A stretch of 64,000 bases of DNA from Chloroflexota bacterium (GTDB lineage: Bacteria; Chloroflexota; UBA11872), in the NCBI GenBank assembly GCA_026707585.1, contig JAPOWQ010000053.1:124001-188000 (forward strand), given 5' to 3'. The notes under the pieces were generated by a model, which saw only the letters and a program-made list of their open reading frames with translations, made no database searches and was not told where the DNA came from. A program made the translations under genes and the position numbers. This document shows positions 1 through 8,512 of this stretch, in pieces (the first letter of the stretch is position 1; every line of letters begins with the position of its first letter).

Positions 1-1
1 C

Positions 2-886
2 TTGTGGCATCGCGATGTAAGTCACGGGCCAACCAACAATGCTCCTTTGGCAGGTCTTCAGGCGGACATGCTGGCCAACGGTCCAAGCTCCGTGCAGTGG
101 AACATCCCGCTGTACGACGATGATGTGCTGTGGGTCGTCCCCGGCAGTCATCGGCGTCTGAACACGGCGCGCGAGAACCGGGAACTCCTGAACGACCCCC
201 GCGCAAAGCTGTCGAACTGCACGCAGGTCAGGCTCACGGCCGGCGACGGCGTGATGTACATCAACACCATCCTGCATTGGCCCAGCAACTACAGCACCAG
301 GCTGCGGCGCATCATTCATCTCCGGTACACCTCGTTCGGTGGCCGGCTGTTTCCCTACGGCTCCCGATTTCTTTGGGAGCCGGGTTTCGTCAAGTATCTT
401 TCGACGGAGGGTCAAGCGAGCTTCCATCGGTTTATCGAACTGGCTGAGCGCGAGGACGACCGGATCGAAGCGTTCTATCGAGCAATTCTGGACCAGGATC
501 CGGAAGCATTTCGGCAGGCTCTGACCCTGCTGCATCCAGGCGACACCGGGCGGTTGGTCTGCGTCGTCCTTCTGGCGAAACTGGCTCGCAGGATGAGCGC
601 CCTGAGGCGCCCGGAGCTGGACAACCTCCCGGCACGCGAGCGCGCGTCGGCTGTCGGCGAGCAGCCATTCAGCATCGGCAACCTCGAGGCGCTGGCCCGG
701 CGATTCACCGCCGCCGAAACGAAGCTGCTTGGACAGCGCTTTGCACCGCTGGACGCCAAGCTCCAAATGGAATCCGAGCACTTCGTGCCAAGTCTTGCGA
801 GCAAACCCACCCGCTACGCGCAAGAGCACATGCCCGACGACTTTGACGTGGACGACTTCATCGCGAGCTGGAGCACAGCCGCCTAG
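2..886 (+). CDS. PhyH-like Fe(II)/2-oxoglutarate dioxygenase, 5'-truncated
   Basis: The open frame runs off the left edge, so the N-terminus is missing and the TTG at position 2 is not claimed as the start. The visible 294 residues open with WHRD, an HxD iron-binding pair (H3, D5 of the visible part). They continue with VVPGSHRR and a distal histidine near residue 92 (ILHWPSN), followed by arginines near 100-102 that could bind 2-oxoglutarate. This arrangement is that of the phytanoyl-CoA dioxygenase (PhyH) family, which hydroxylates small organic substrates. The substrate cannot be read from sequence. About 180 residues after the jelly-roll core match nothing I recognise. The gene stands alone, facing away from the tRNA gene that follows. 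Confidence 0.72.
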   Translation: MWHRDVSHGPTNNAPLAGLQADMLANGPSSVQWNIPLYDDDVLWVVPGSHRRLNTARENRELLNDPRAKLSNCTQVRLTAGDGVMYINTILHWPSNYSTRLRRIIHLRYTSFGGRLFPYGSRFLWEPGFVKYLSTEGQASFHRFIELAEREDDRIEAFYRAILDQDPEAFRQALTLLHPGDTGRLVCVVLLAKLARRMSALRRPELDNLPARERASAVGEQPFSIGNLEALARRFTAAETKLLGQRFAPLDAKLQMESEHFVPSLASKPTRYAQEHMPDDFDVDDFIASWSTAA

Positions 887-961
887 GCTCAGTGCAAAGC
901 ATCTCCGATGGCGCAGAGTCAGGCTGATGTGACGTGGTCGTCGGGCAACAGGTCTCGATGC

Positions 962-1038
962 TGGTCGGGGCGGCCGGATTTGAACCGGCGACCTCCTGAC
1001 CCCCAGTCAGGTGCGCTACCAGCCTGCGCCACGCCCCG
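962..1038 (-). tRNA. tRNA-Pro (GGG)
   Basis: The minus strand folds into a complete 77-nt cloverleaf. The acceptor arm CGGGGCG pairs with CGCCCCG, the anticodon loop is CTGGGGG (anticodon GGG), the T arm contains GGTTCAAATCC, and an encoded CCA ends at 962. The 3' end lies about 75 bases beyond the stop of the truncated dioxygenase. Confidence 0.96.
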
Positions 1039-1052
1039 GCGACGCGAGTCTA

Positions 1053-2084
1053 TCAGCGAGCGCTCGGCGTGGTCGGCGAGCCGTCGGCCGCCACGGCCTG
1101 CCGCAGCCGCCGCTGGCGGCGCCACACGTCCCACGGCCACGACGGGCCGGCGACAAAGGGCCGAATCTCCTCCCAGTCGACTTGTCGGCAAGCCGCCACC
1201 TGCTTCCGCTGCCTCAGCATCGGACCTAGTGCCCGCAGGCCGGCCAGCCGCCCGCGCAGAGCCGCCAGGTTCCGCTGACGGGCTATCGTGATTGGCAACG
1301 ACGCCAGGTCATAAGCCAGCAGAAGTGATCCGTAGCGCAACAAGGCGCGCGTGGGGTGGTTCTTGACGATCGTCCAGACCTTGTTTCGCCCCAGGTGAAA
1401 CGTCTTGAACGGTGACTCTTCGGTGCCCGTGGCCGAGTGCGCATGTACCACGCGGGCTTCCGGGACGTAGCGCGCCGTCCAGCCCAGCCAGCGAGCGCGC
1501 CAGGCCAGGTCCACGTCCTCCAGGTAGGCAAAGAACGACGGATCGAATCCCCCTGTCTCGGCCAGCAAGTCCTTCCGATAGAGCGCCGCCCCGGCGCACG
1601 CGCCGAACACCTCGCCGGCGGCGTCGACACCAACTGGTTCGGCGTTGTGCCGGTCCCAGGCGATGCCCAGCACGTCGGTCACCACGCCGGCGGAGTCGAT
1701 GATGTTCGGATCCCGATCCAGCACGATCCGGCTACCGAACGACCCGGCCTCAGGATGCTCATGTGCGGCCCGGACCAGCGAGTGCAGCCAATCTGGATCG
1801 GGAACCGCATCGTTGTTCAGGGTTGCAATCAGATCCGTCTCCGCCAATCCAAACCCGATGTTGTTGGCTGCGGCGAACCCGTGATTCGAGTCCAGGCGCT
1901 TCAGCACGACCTGCGGATGCTCGCCAGCAATCCACTCGGCTGTGCCGTCCGTGCTGCCGTTGTCCACCACGATGGTCTCGAACCTCACGCCGGTCTGATC
2001 GCCCAACGCCGGGAGGCAGCGCTGCAGGTGGCGTTTCCCGTTCCAGGTCACGATCACGACCGAGGCTTCCGGACGTTCGCTCAC
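1053..2084 (-). CDS. family 2 glycosyltransferase
   Basis: A 343-residue GT-A enzyme expected to transfer a sugar from a nucleotide donor onto a growing surface glycan. The N-terminus has the GT2 signature VVIVTWNG (residues about 8-15), then VVDNGSTDGT and a metal-binding NNDAVPD segment near residue 90. FFAYLEDVDLAWR near residue 185 carries the ED acid motif of rhamnosyltransferase-like GT2 proteins. The last 90 residues are Arg-rich and amphipathic, fitting membrane association. It reads away from the exonuclease gene at 2199, with a 114-bp divergent gap, and ends just before the tRNA-Pro gene. Donor and acceptor are unknown. Confidence 0.85.
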   Translation of the reverse strand: MSERPEASVVIVTWNGKRHLQRCLPALGDQTGVRFETIVVDNGSTDGTAEWIAGEHPQVVLKRLDSNHGFAAANNIGFGLAETDLIATLNNDAVPDPDWLHSLVRAAHEHPEAGSFGSRIVLDRDPNIIDSAGVVTDVLGIAWDRHNAEPVGVDAAGEVFGACAGAALYRKDLLAETGGFDPSFFAYLEDVDLAWRARWLGWTARYVPEARVVHAHSATGTEESPFKTFHLGRNKVWTIVKNHPTRALLRYGSLLLAYDLASLPITIARQRNLAALRGRLAGLRALGPMLRQRKQVAACRQVDWEEIRPFVAGPSWPWDVWRRQRRLRQAVAADGSPTTPSAR

Positions 2085-2198
2085 GCTGCGATCGACCTTC
2101 CGCTGTTGTCACGACCAGGGCTGGTTCGGCGGCTTTCCGCACGCGCCGTGCGGCCGGCGTCTACGCTTAGGCGAGATCCAGCGGGCGTCAAATCAGTC

Positions 2199-3074
2199 AT
2201 GCAGCGGCAACTCCGGTCAATCTCTCCCACCCAACTACGCATCTACGACACCTGTCCGCTCCAGTATCGAATGCGCTACCTGGATCGGGTGCCCACCACC
2301 GACTCGCCGGCGTCGCTCGTCGGCCAAGCGGTCCACACCGCCCTGGAACGCAACTTTCTGGAGAAACGACACAGCGGCTATGGCCTGGATTTGCATGAGG
2401 CCGCCGAGATCTACGACGACGTTTGGGATGCCCGGCTTCCACCGGGGGCTGCATCGGGACCATCGGCGGACGAGTTCGACGAAGCTTACGCGTCGGGCCA
2501 ATCGGTCTTGGAGCTATACCTGACCGAAGTCGCTCCCGGCGTCATTCCGCATCTGATTGAACATCGATTCAGATTCGACATACCGGGCGTCCAGGTCCAA
2601 CTCGTGGGCACCGTTGACCTCATCGATCGGAACGGGGTCGTGATCGACCACAAGACCTCGTGGCGTCCCTACCCCGAGTCGTATCCCGATCGGGATCTGC
2701 AGCTACAGTGCTACGCGATCGGGTACGGAGTCTTCAGGGCGGGAACGCGGATTCGTCCCGGCAACCTGCCAGCGCCGTTCTTCATTCCTCAAGTCCGCGT
2801 TGATGTGCTGGTTCGCGAAGATCCGCCATTCATCCAGCAGCTATACGGAACCTACGGCCGCGAGGACCTGGAACAGTTTGCGGCCCGGGCAACTGAAATC
2901 GTTGTAGGAATCGAGGCGGCCCGATTCGATCCCTTCTGGCAAGCGCCGAATCTGGCCGAGGACCCCCAAGTCTGTCGCCGCTGTTCGTATGCCCTGATCT
3001 GCGAGGCGTCCCTCGTGCGGGACAAGCTACTGAAGGACGGCGGCCAGGATGGAGACGAGAAAGAACAGCGCTGA
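2199..3074 (+). CDS. PD-(D/E)XK exonuclease with Cas4/AddB-type cysteine set
   Basis: A 291-residue RecB-family nuclease. ATG 2199 is chosen because upstream codons in this frame only mirror the antisense GT2 gene. Visible motifs in order are SPTQLRIYDTCP (one cysteine at residue 19), a conserved His in GQAVHTALE, GTVDLIDRNG (catalytic Asp), IDHKTS (the D/ExK motif) and QLQCYAIGY (QxxxY). Near the C-terminus is CRRCSYALIC. One cysteine at the N-terminus and three at the C-terminus is the layout that binds a 4Fe-4S cluster in Cas4 and AddB. No CRISPR array or helicase partner is adjacent. Its 3' end overlaps the convergent secG gene by 48 bases. Confidence 0.85.
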   Translation: MQRQLRSISPTQLRIYDTCPLQYRMRYLDRVPTTDSPASLVGQAVHTALERNFLEKRHSGYGLDLHEAAEIYDDVWDARLPPGAASGPSADEFDEAYASGQSVLELYLTEVAPGVIPHLIEHRFRFDIPGVQVQLVGTVDLIDRNGVVIDHKTSWRPYPESYPDRDLQLQCYAIGYGVFRAGTRIRPGNLPAPFFIPQVRVDVLVREDPPFIQQLYGTYGREDLEQFAARATEIVVGIEAARFDPFWQAPNLAEDPQVCRRCSYALICEASLVRDKLLKDGGQDGDEKEQR

Positions 3075-3248
3075 CGCGCCGATCGTGAAGTTGAAGGTCA
3101 GCCGGTCGACGCCGCGCCGGGCGTGAAAGAACGAACTGTCGCTACCGCCCAACGCCGAGCCCATCCCCGTGTTCCGCAACTGGATAAGAACCGCGGCAAT
3201 CACAATGATCGAAAGCACCAACTGGGCGAGCTGTAAGGGCGCGTTCAT
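3027..3248 (-). CDS. secG: SecG preprotein translocase subunit
   Basis: A 73-residue protein with two hydrophobic helices (about residues 5-25 and 52-72) joined by a polar loop containing GMGSALGGSDSSFF, the signature of SecG. SecG sits beside SecYE in the plasma membrane and aids SecA-driven export. ATG 3248 is used: the longer open frame upstream lies inside pdxA and would add a non-SecG extension. The start is 4 bases after the pdxA stop, so it probably rides at the end of the long minus-strand operon. Confidence 0.9.
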   Translation of the reverse strand: MNAPLQLAQLVLSIIVIAAVLIQLRNTGMGSALGGSDSSFFHARRGVDRLTFNFTIGASALFFLVSILAAVLQ

Positions 3249-3252
3249 TCGG

Positions 3253-4272
3253 TCAGGCAGTCTCCGGGGCCGCCGGGCGTCCGTCGCTGACGGCCATGGT
3301 GGCGGCGATCTCGATGGCCATCTCCATACTATCCGCCCGCGCGATCCCTTGCCCGGCAATATCGAAGGCCGTGCCGTGATCCACGCTGGTGCGGATGATG
3401 GGCAGCCCCACGGACACGTTGATTCCGTCAAAGAACCCGGCCACCTTCACGGCCACGTGTCCTTGGTCGTGATACATCGCCACCACCCCGTCGAACGCGC
3501 CGTCTCGCGCCCGGTTGAAGACGGTGTCGCCCGGCTCGGGCCCGGTGGCGTCAATGCCGTCCTTGCGCGCATCCTCGATTGCCGGACGAATAAACGCATC
3601 GTCCTCGTCTCCGAACAGGCCGCCTTCTCCCGCGTGCGGATTGAGCCCGCAAACGGCGATTCGCGGCTCCCGGATCGCCATCCTCCGCAGGGTCTCGTCC
3701 AGCAGGCCGATCACGTGGCGCACGTTTTCGCGAGTGACGCGCGCAATGGCCTCCCGCAGCGAGACGTGCGTGCTGTTGTGAATCACCCGTAGTCCCGGCG
3801 CCACCAGCAGCATGCGCGCGCCGGGTGAGTCGGTCAGGTCGGCCAAGAGCTCGGTATGTCCCGCGTAGTTGTATCCGGCGGCATTGATGGCCGCCTTGTT
3901 GAGCGGCGCCGTGACAATCGCCGCCACGCGGCCGTCGAGCGCAAGCTTGGTGGCCACGATGACCGCCTCCGCCGCGGCGGCGCCGGCCCTGGCATCGACC
4001 GTCCCCACGGGCACGTCGTTCAGATCGCGTCCCCAGGGGTCGTAGACCTGGATTCCATCAATCCCTCGGTCCAATGCGTCCACGTCCACGGCGGCGACGT
4101 TCACACCCACGGCGCCAGCAGCCCGTTCCATCGTCCGCAAGTCACCGACCACCGCGAGGCGACAGGCGGCTCGAATCTTCGGGTTCGCCAGGGCTTTCGC
4201 TGTGATCTCGGGACCGACACCGGCCGGGTCACCCATGGTGACGGCAATCAGCGGGCGCTGATCGGCGGACAT
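3253..4272 (-). CDS. PdxA/PdxA2-family 4-phospho sugar-acid dehydrogenase
   Basis: A 339-residue PdxA-family protein: AVTMGDPAGVGPE at the N-terminus, metal-site histidines in GHTELLAD and MYHDQGHVAVK, and GTAFDIAGQG near the end. PdxA makes a pyridoxal precursor from 4-phosphohydroxythreonine. The PdxA2 branch oxidises and decarboxylates D-threonate or D-erythronate 4-phosphate to dihydroxyacetone phosphate, and is encoded beside four-carbon acid-sugar kinases. The kinase gene is immediately upstream here, so I favour the catabolic PdxA2 role. ATG 4272 is chosen; a GTG at 4308 would add 12 residues. Confidence 0.85.
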   Translation of the reverse strand: MSADQRPLIAVTMGDPAGVGPEITAKALANPKIRAACRLAVVGDLRTMERAAGAVGVNVAAVDVDALDRGIDGIQVYDPWGRDLNDVPVGTVDARAGAAAAEAVIVATKLALDGRVAAIVTAPLNKAAINAAGYNYAGHTELLADLTDSPGARMLLVAPGLRVIHNSTHVSLREAIARVTRENVRHVIGLLDETLRRMAIREPRIAVCGLNPHAGEGGLFGDEDDAFIRPAIEDARKDGIDATGPEPGDTVFNRARDGAFDGVVAMYHDQGHVAVKVAGFFDGINVSVGLPIIRTSVDHGTAFDIAGQGIARADSMEMAIEIAATMAVSDGRPAAPETA

Positions 4273-4327
4273 CACAATCTCGGTGACGCGTGGCGTGGCG
4301 TTGGCCACTCGCCTGCAAGACGTGTCG

Positions 4328-5557
4328 TCACGCCACGTGCCTCGATCGGGAGCATAGGGTTCGAAAGGCAGTAATCAGCGCGTCCGGACCTCCCATGTTC
4401 CCACCCTTGGTGACCACAGACGCCACCCGGCGCGTTCCGCGCAGCGCATGCCCGCCCGGTACGCCCCACTCGATCTCCCCCAGAACTTCGATCGCGTCCA
4501 CCTCCAGCGCATCCAGCGCGGCGCGCGCGGTATCCCCGCCGGTCAGAATCAGCCCCGGCTGCTCGGCGGCGTCAACGATGGCTCTACACAGATCGCCCAC
4601 GCACCGGAGCTGGCGCCGGCATTCCTCAACACGCGGCGCCGTTCCCTCAATCGTCGTGTCGAAGATGACCAGCCGCTCGCCCGGCCGGTTGAGGCGCGTC
4701 GCTCGAACCGCCGCTTCGATGTCCGCTCCGCTTCGTATTCGCATCCGCCGTGCATGCCCCGTTGCCAACGCGCGCTCGACCTGAACTTCGGTGTGAGCGC
4801 TGGGTGTACCCACCACGGCCGCCACGAATCCCGATCGTCCCGGGTCCGCGGATTGGGCTGAGTCCTGATCGGTCTGCGCCAGGTACTCGGCAAGCCCGGC
4901 CGAACCCGCGCTGATGCGCCCGACATCCGACGCGCGAAGGCCCAACGCGATCGCGCTCAGGTCGCCGTCCGTCTCCACGTCCGGGACCACGACGTTGGCA
5001 CCGGACCTCTGTGCCGTCGTAATTGCGTCCACAAAGCTGTCCGGATCTCCCCGAACGACGTCAAGCGGCACCCACTCGGTCGTCAGGCCGGCGCTCTCCC
5101 GCAGAAGAGTCGGAATGTGCGATTCCAATACCGGTGTCAGTGGATCGCGTCCCGGAGCGGCTTCGGCAACGGGCAGGCCGTCCAACCGGTGTATCCCATC
5201 CACCGTCGTCCGGCCGCCGGTCGGATAGGCAGGCGCAAACACCAGCGGCCCCGAGCCGGCGGCGTCGCGTAGCGCCCGCAATTCAGCCCCGATGTTTCCG
5301 CGTAGCAGGGAATCGGTCTTCTTGTAGATCCGCGCCGACGTTCCGCATGGCAGCGTGCGATACGCGGCCGTCACGCTTGCGGCGGCGCTGGAGGCCGGAA
5401 CGTGCCTGGACTCGGTGCTCACGGCAACCACCGATCCGTGCGAAGGCCATACGCCCGGACGGGTCGAGACGATGGTCTGTTGGCCGGCTTTCCGGAATTG
5501 CAGCGCGGTATCCAGCGCCCCCGTCAGGTCGTCGGCAATGACGGCCCAACGGTCCAT
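4328..5557 (-). CDS. four-carbon acid-sugar kinase (DUF1537 family)
   Basis: 409 residues with the family signatures: AVIADDLTGALDTA at the N-terminus, KKTDSLLRGNIGAEL (about residues 79-93), APAYPTGGRT, and a C-terminal nucleotide-binding part with LTGGDTARAALDALEV. DUF1537 enzymes phosphorylate the 4-hydroxyl of threonate, erythronate or related acids with ATP. The start is 3 bases after the larA-like stop and the stop is about 55 bases before pdxA2, so translation is likely linked. With PdxA2 this gives a two-step route from a C4 sugar acid to a triose phosphate. Stereospecificity cannot be read from sequence. Confidence 0.9.
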   Translation of the reverse strand: MDRWAVIADDLTGALDTALQFRKAGQQTIVSTRPGVWPSHGSVVAVSTESRHVPASSAAASVTAAYRTLPCGTSARIYKKTDSLLRGNIGAELRALRDAAGSGPLVFAPAYPTGGRTTVDGIHRLDGLPVAEAAPGRDPLTPVLESHIPTLLRESAGLTTEWVPLDVVRGDPDSFVDAITTAQRSGANVVVPDVETDGDLSAIALGLRASDVGRISAGSAGLAEYLAQTDQDSAQSADPGRSGFVAAVVGTPSAHTEVQVERALATGHARRMRIRSGADIEAAVRATRLNRPGERLVIFDTTIEGTAPRVEECRRQLRCVGDLCRAIVDAAEQPGLILTGGDTARAALDALEVDAIEVLGEIEWGVPGGHALRGTRRVASVVTKGGNMGGPDALITAFRTLCSRSRHVA

Positions 5558-5560
5558 ACC

Positions 5561-6826
5561 TCAGGCCACCAGGGGCAGCGTGTCCGGTGCGTGCGTCAAG
5601 ACCCCAACCCGCGGTGCGGTGACGCCTGTGCGCGCCAGGGCCGCAAGCGCCGTTTCCACATCCGGCGCCCTATCGAAGCCCAGTGCTTCTGCCTCGTGCC
5701 TCGCGATTCCGTCCGATACCAGCACCACGCGCGCGTATTCCCGGACCCTGGCCCAGGCCACCGCCAGCGATGCGGCCACGCGGTCGTCGATCTCGTTGCG
5801 CTCGTAGCGTCGCAGCAACTGGTCGGCTGGCTGCGCCGTGTAGTCGAGCATGTCGGGGTGCGTCACGGCCACGCCTTCCGGGCACGGCGTCACCACGATG
5901 ATGGCTCCGCCCGGCCGCACCATCAGCATGGCCGGATACAGGCTCTTGTGGGCCTGCCAGAACTCGATATCGCACGGGTGCGACCCGGCCACCACTGCGT
6001 CCAGCCCGGCGGGTGCGCGAACCCCGTAGATGCGCCGGGCGTCTTCGACGGCCCGTCGATACGTAGGCCGCGTGGCCCCAAAGCGAGCCGTCACGATCCG
6101 CCCGTCGGCATTGAGCGTCACATTCAGCACGTGCCGCATGCCGCAGCGCTCGGCAATCAACTCCATCTCGGCGCGGACCGGCGTGTCGACTCGCCCCAGC
6201 AACGGCGTCCGCGCCCTGGCGCTGAACATGTGCGTGGCGGCCGTGGTGGCGGCCCCCGATACGCCCGGCTGCACGATCTTGGCGCCGGCCGAGAATCCGG
6301 CGATGTGGTGCGGCACCACCGCGCCGGTCCCAATCACGAGATCGGCCTCGAACAGGTGCTCGTTGACTTCGATCGGCGTCCCGCTCGGCGTCACGCCCAG
6401 GTCGCGCAGGGGTGCCGTGCGGTGGTCGTGCTGCGTCACCCGCACCCGCCCCAGCACCTCGTCACCGACCTTGCGCCTGACCTCGGCGTCCGTCATCGGC
6501 CGGTGCGTGCCCAGAGCGATCATCACCAGGATCTCGTCCGCCGCGATCCCCGCCGTTTCCAGGTCGTCCAGGATCGGCGGCAGCAGCAGGTCCGCCGGCG
6601 TCTCCCGCGTAATGTCGTCGATCAGCACAAGAGCGCTGTTCTTGCCTCGCGCTGCCTCCAGCAACGACTCAGACCCGATGGGATCGTCCAGCGCCGCTCG
6701 AATCAGCCCGCGAGGATTGCCCGCCGGCGGAGTGGCCCGCGGCGTGTAAACACCCGCAACCTCGACGCCCATGCCGCGCACGGCCAGCGTCGCTTCGCCA
6801 TACGGCAGGTCGAATCGGCGGATCAT
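5561..6826 (-). CDS. LarA-like nickel-pincer 2-hydroxyacid racemase/epimerase
   Basis: 421 residues of the LarA (DUF2088) family. LarA uses a nickel-pincer nucleotide to shift hydride at C2 of 2-hydroxy acids. The expected residues are visible: ALGTHRP (His of the H108 position), HHIAGFSAGAKIVQPG (histidines at the H174 position and the pincer-binding Lys of K184), and THMFS (H200 position). Family members act on lactate, malate, gluconate and other 2-hydroxy acids. Lying directly before the C4-acid kinase and pdxA2, it may epimerise a sugar acid at C2 to feed them. The pincer-making larB, larC and larE genes are not in this window. Confidence 0.88.
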   Translation of the reverse strand: MIRRFDLPYGEATLAVRGMGVEVAGVYTPRATPPAGNPRGLIRAALDDPIGSESLLEAARGKNSALVLIDDITRETPADLLLPPILDDLETAGIAADEILVMIALGTHRPMTDAEVRRKVGDEVLGRVRVTQHDHRTAPLRDLGVTPSGTPIEVNEHLFEADLVIGTGAVVPHHIAGFSAGAKIVQPGVSGAATTAATHMFSARARTPLLGRVDTPVRAEMELIAERCGMRHVLNVTLNADGRIVTARFGATRPTYRRAVEDARRIYGVRAPAGLDAVVAGSHPCDIEFWQAHKSLYPAMLMVRPGGAIIVVTPCPEGVAVTHPDMLDYTAQPADQLLRRYERNEIDDRVAASLAVAWARVREYARVVLVSDGIARHEAEALGFDRAPDVETALAALARTGVTAPRVGVLTHAPDTLPLVA

Positions 6827-6847
6827 GCCGCTGGCACCGATGGCCCG

Positions 6848-7672
6848 CTAGGCGGCCACCACCGGATTGCTGAGCACCCCCACACCTTCCACCTCAATCT
6901 CGATCACGTCGCCCGGTGACAGCGCCGACGGACCCGCGCACGTCCCCGTGTAGATGCAATCGCCGGGACTGAGCGTTACCCCCTGCGAGGTGTACGCAAC
7001 CAGGGCCGCCACGTTGAACAGCAGGTCGTTGGTATTGCTGTGCTGCTTGGTTTCCCCATTGAGCCGGGCCATGATCTCAAGGTTGGAGGGGTCCAGGTCG
7101 GTGGCAATGCACGGACCGAGCGGTGCAAACGTGTCCATCCCCTTGCTCATCAGCAGCACGCCGGTCGCCATTTCCTTGACCTGCAGGCCACGCGCACTGA
7201 CGTCGTTGCCACAGCTGTAGCCCAGCACGTAGTCAAGCGCCTCGTCTTCCGAGACGCTTCGGCAGGTCTTCCCGATCACCGCCACCAGCTCGGCCTCATA
7301 GTGCACCTCGCCGAACGGGTCTTTCTGAAGGTCCGGGTCGTTCATCGACTGGGTGAACTTCGCCGGGTCCGGCAGGACGATCGGCGCTCCGGGTCCGGTG
7401 ATGGCCGAATTGGGCTTCATGAACAGCATCGGGAACTTCGGAATGGCGTCCTCATCGTGGCCTTCCAGGATGTGCGCCAGGTAGTTGGCCCCAACCGCGA
7501 TCACATTGCCGGGATCGACCGGCGCCAGCAAATCCAGGTCGTCCACCGTGCCGACCTGCGCCCCGACCTCGTAGTCGCCAAACATGTCGCCGCTGACGGC
7601 GTAGACGGCGCCCGATTCCTTCAGAGAGCCAAGGGCCGGCCCGGATTCGGTGGCGTAACGAACGAATTTCAT
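6848..7672 (-). CDS. fumarylacetoacetate hydrolase-family enzyme
   Basis: A 274-residue FAH-fold protein. A short N-terminal cap precedes the catalytic beta-roll with the metal ligands in EVHYEAELVAVIG (two Glu) and GNDVSARG (Asp). MSKGMDTFAPLGP and IYTGTCAGP mark the active-site wall. Related enzymes hydrolyse or decarboxylate 2-oxo acids (ureidoglycolate lyase, 2-oxo-4-pentenoate hydratase, dehydratases of sugar acids). The start is 60 bases after the alpha/beta-hydrolase stop and 21 bases before larA, so it belongs to the same catabolic operon. The precise reaction is unknown; processing of a 2-keto-3-deoxy acid is a reasonable guess. Confidence 0.85.
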   Translation of the reverse strand: MKFVRYATESGPALGSLKESGAVYAVSGDMFGDYEVGAQVGTVDDLDLLAPVDPGNVIAVGANYLAHILEGHDEDAIPKFPMLFMKPNSAITGPGAPIVLPDPAKFTQSMNDPDLQKDPFGEVHYEAELVAVIGKTCRSVSEDEALDYVLGYSCGNDVSARGLQVKEMATGVLLMSKGMDTFAPLGPCIATDLDPSNLEIMARLNGETKQHSNTNDLLFNVAALVAYTSQGVTLSPGDCIYTGTCAGPSALSPGDVIEIEVEGVGVLSNPVVAA

Positions 7673-7732
7673 GCCCAGTGTCCGTCGTGTGGTGCGCGCG
7701 TTGGCGCGAAGGCTAGCACTACCCGTCCGCGG

Positions 7733-8509
7733 TCAGAGCCCGAGGAAGCGGGCCAGTTCGGCGCGCAATTCGTCCGGCGCCTCAAGGCTCGGCCAATGGC
7801 CCACGTCGGGCAGCGTAAAGACCTCGGCGGCGGCCAGCCGGGCGGCCAGAATCTGAAGGTCGATATCGCTCACAAACGGATCGTCCGAGCCGCGCACCAG
7901 CAGCGTTGGCGCCGAAATCTCGGTCGCCTCCTCCAGCAACACGCGCCGAGCGCCGCTGGCCAGGCTTCCGGCTATCAGGTCGGCGTCTACGGCGGCCGCC
8001 GCGTCGCGCATGGCGGCAAAGTGCGCCTCCGCCAGGTCCTCCACCAACCCGGCGCGCAGCCAGGCGTCGGCCCCGTCGGCATCCCAGCCACCATTCTCGA
8101 TTCCGTTCAGTCGCTCCACGCTTACACGCGGGTCCCGGTCGAACCCCGCCGTCGCAACCAGGGCCAAGTGGCTGACGTGACTCGGGAAGCGAGCGGCAAA
8201 GTTGAGTGCGACTAGGCCTCCGTACGCGTGTGCCACGACAGGCAGCGCGTCGGTGTTTCCCTGCGCGTGCAACACGCGGTGCACCAGCGTCGCCGCGTCG
8301 TCGACGGAGCCTGTCGCATTCCCCCGTTCGCTCCTGCCGAAACCGGGAAAGTCCAGCACAAACGCGCGGCACGTGTCGGCCAGACCCTGGGTGACCAGGT
8401 CCCAGGCGACGCCACCCGGCCCAACGCCGTGTATGAACAGGACCGTGGTGCTGCCAGCACCGCGCACGTCGAGCGAGACGCTGCGATTGTCGACCGTTAC
8501 CAGGGGCAT
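7733..8509 (-). CDS. alpha/beta-hydrolase-fold protein lacking the nucleophile Ser
   Basis: A 258-residue alpha/beta hydrolase. It has the oxyanion segment FIHGVGPGG, a DFPGFGRSERG loop, the acidic residue in GSDDPFVSD and the catalytic His in DVGHWPSLE. At the nucleophile elbow, where relatives read GHSxGG, the sequence is AHAYGG: the codon is GCG (Ala) rather than a Ser codon. Asp and His are kept, so ordinary serine-esterase chemistry is not expected. It may be a lyase-like or binding variant, or hold a recent TCG-to-GCG change. It sits 3 bases after hpt and ahead of the FAH gene. Confidence 0.82.
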   Translation of the reverse strand: MPLVTVDNRSVSLDVRGAGSTTVLFIHGVGPGGVAWDLVTQGLADTCRAFVLDFPGFGRSERGNATGSVDDAATLVHRVLHAQGNTDALPVVAHAYGGLVALNFAARFPSHVSHLALVATAGFDRDPRVSVERLNGIENGGWDADGADAWLRAGLVEDLAEAHFAAMRDAAAAVDADLIAGSLASGARRVLLEEATEISAPTLLVRGSDDPFVSDIDLQILAARLAAAEVFTLPDVGHWPSLEAPDELRAELARFLGL

Positions 8510-8512
8510 TGG

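Noticed and set aside
1437-2198. Long N-terminal extension of the exonuclease frame
   Set aside because: It is antisense to the clear GT2 gene and has no nuclease character; the Cys and helix motifs begin after ATG 2199.
5402-6919. 505-residue open frame on the plus strand
   Set aside because: It mirrors the LarA-like gene on the other strand, and is His/Arg-rich with no domain.
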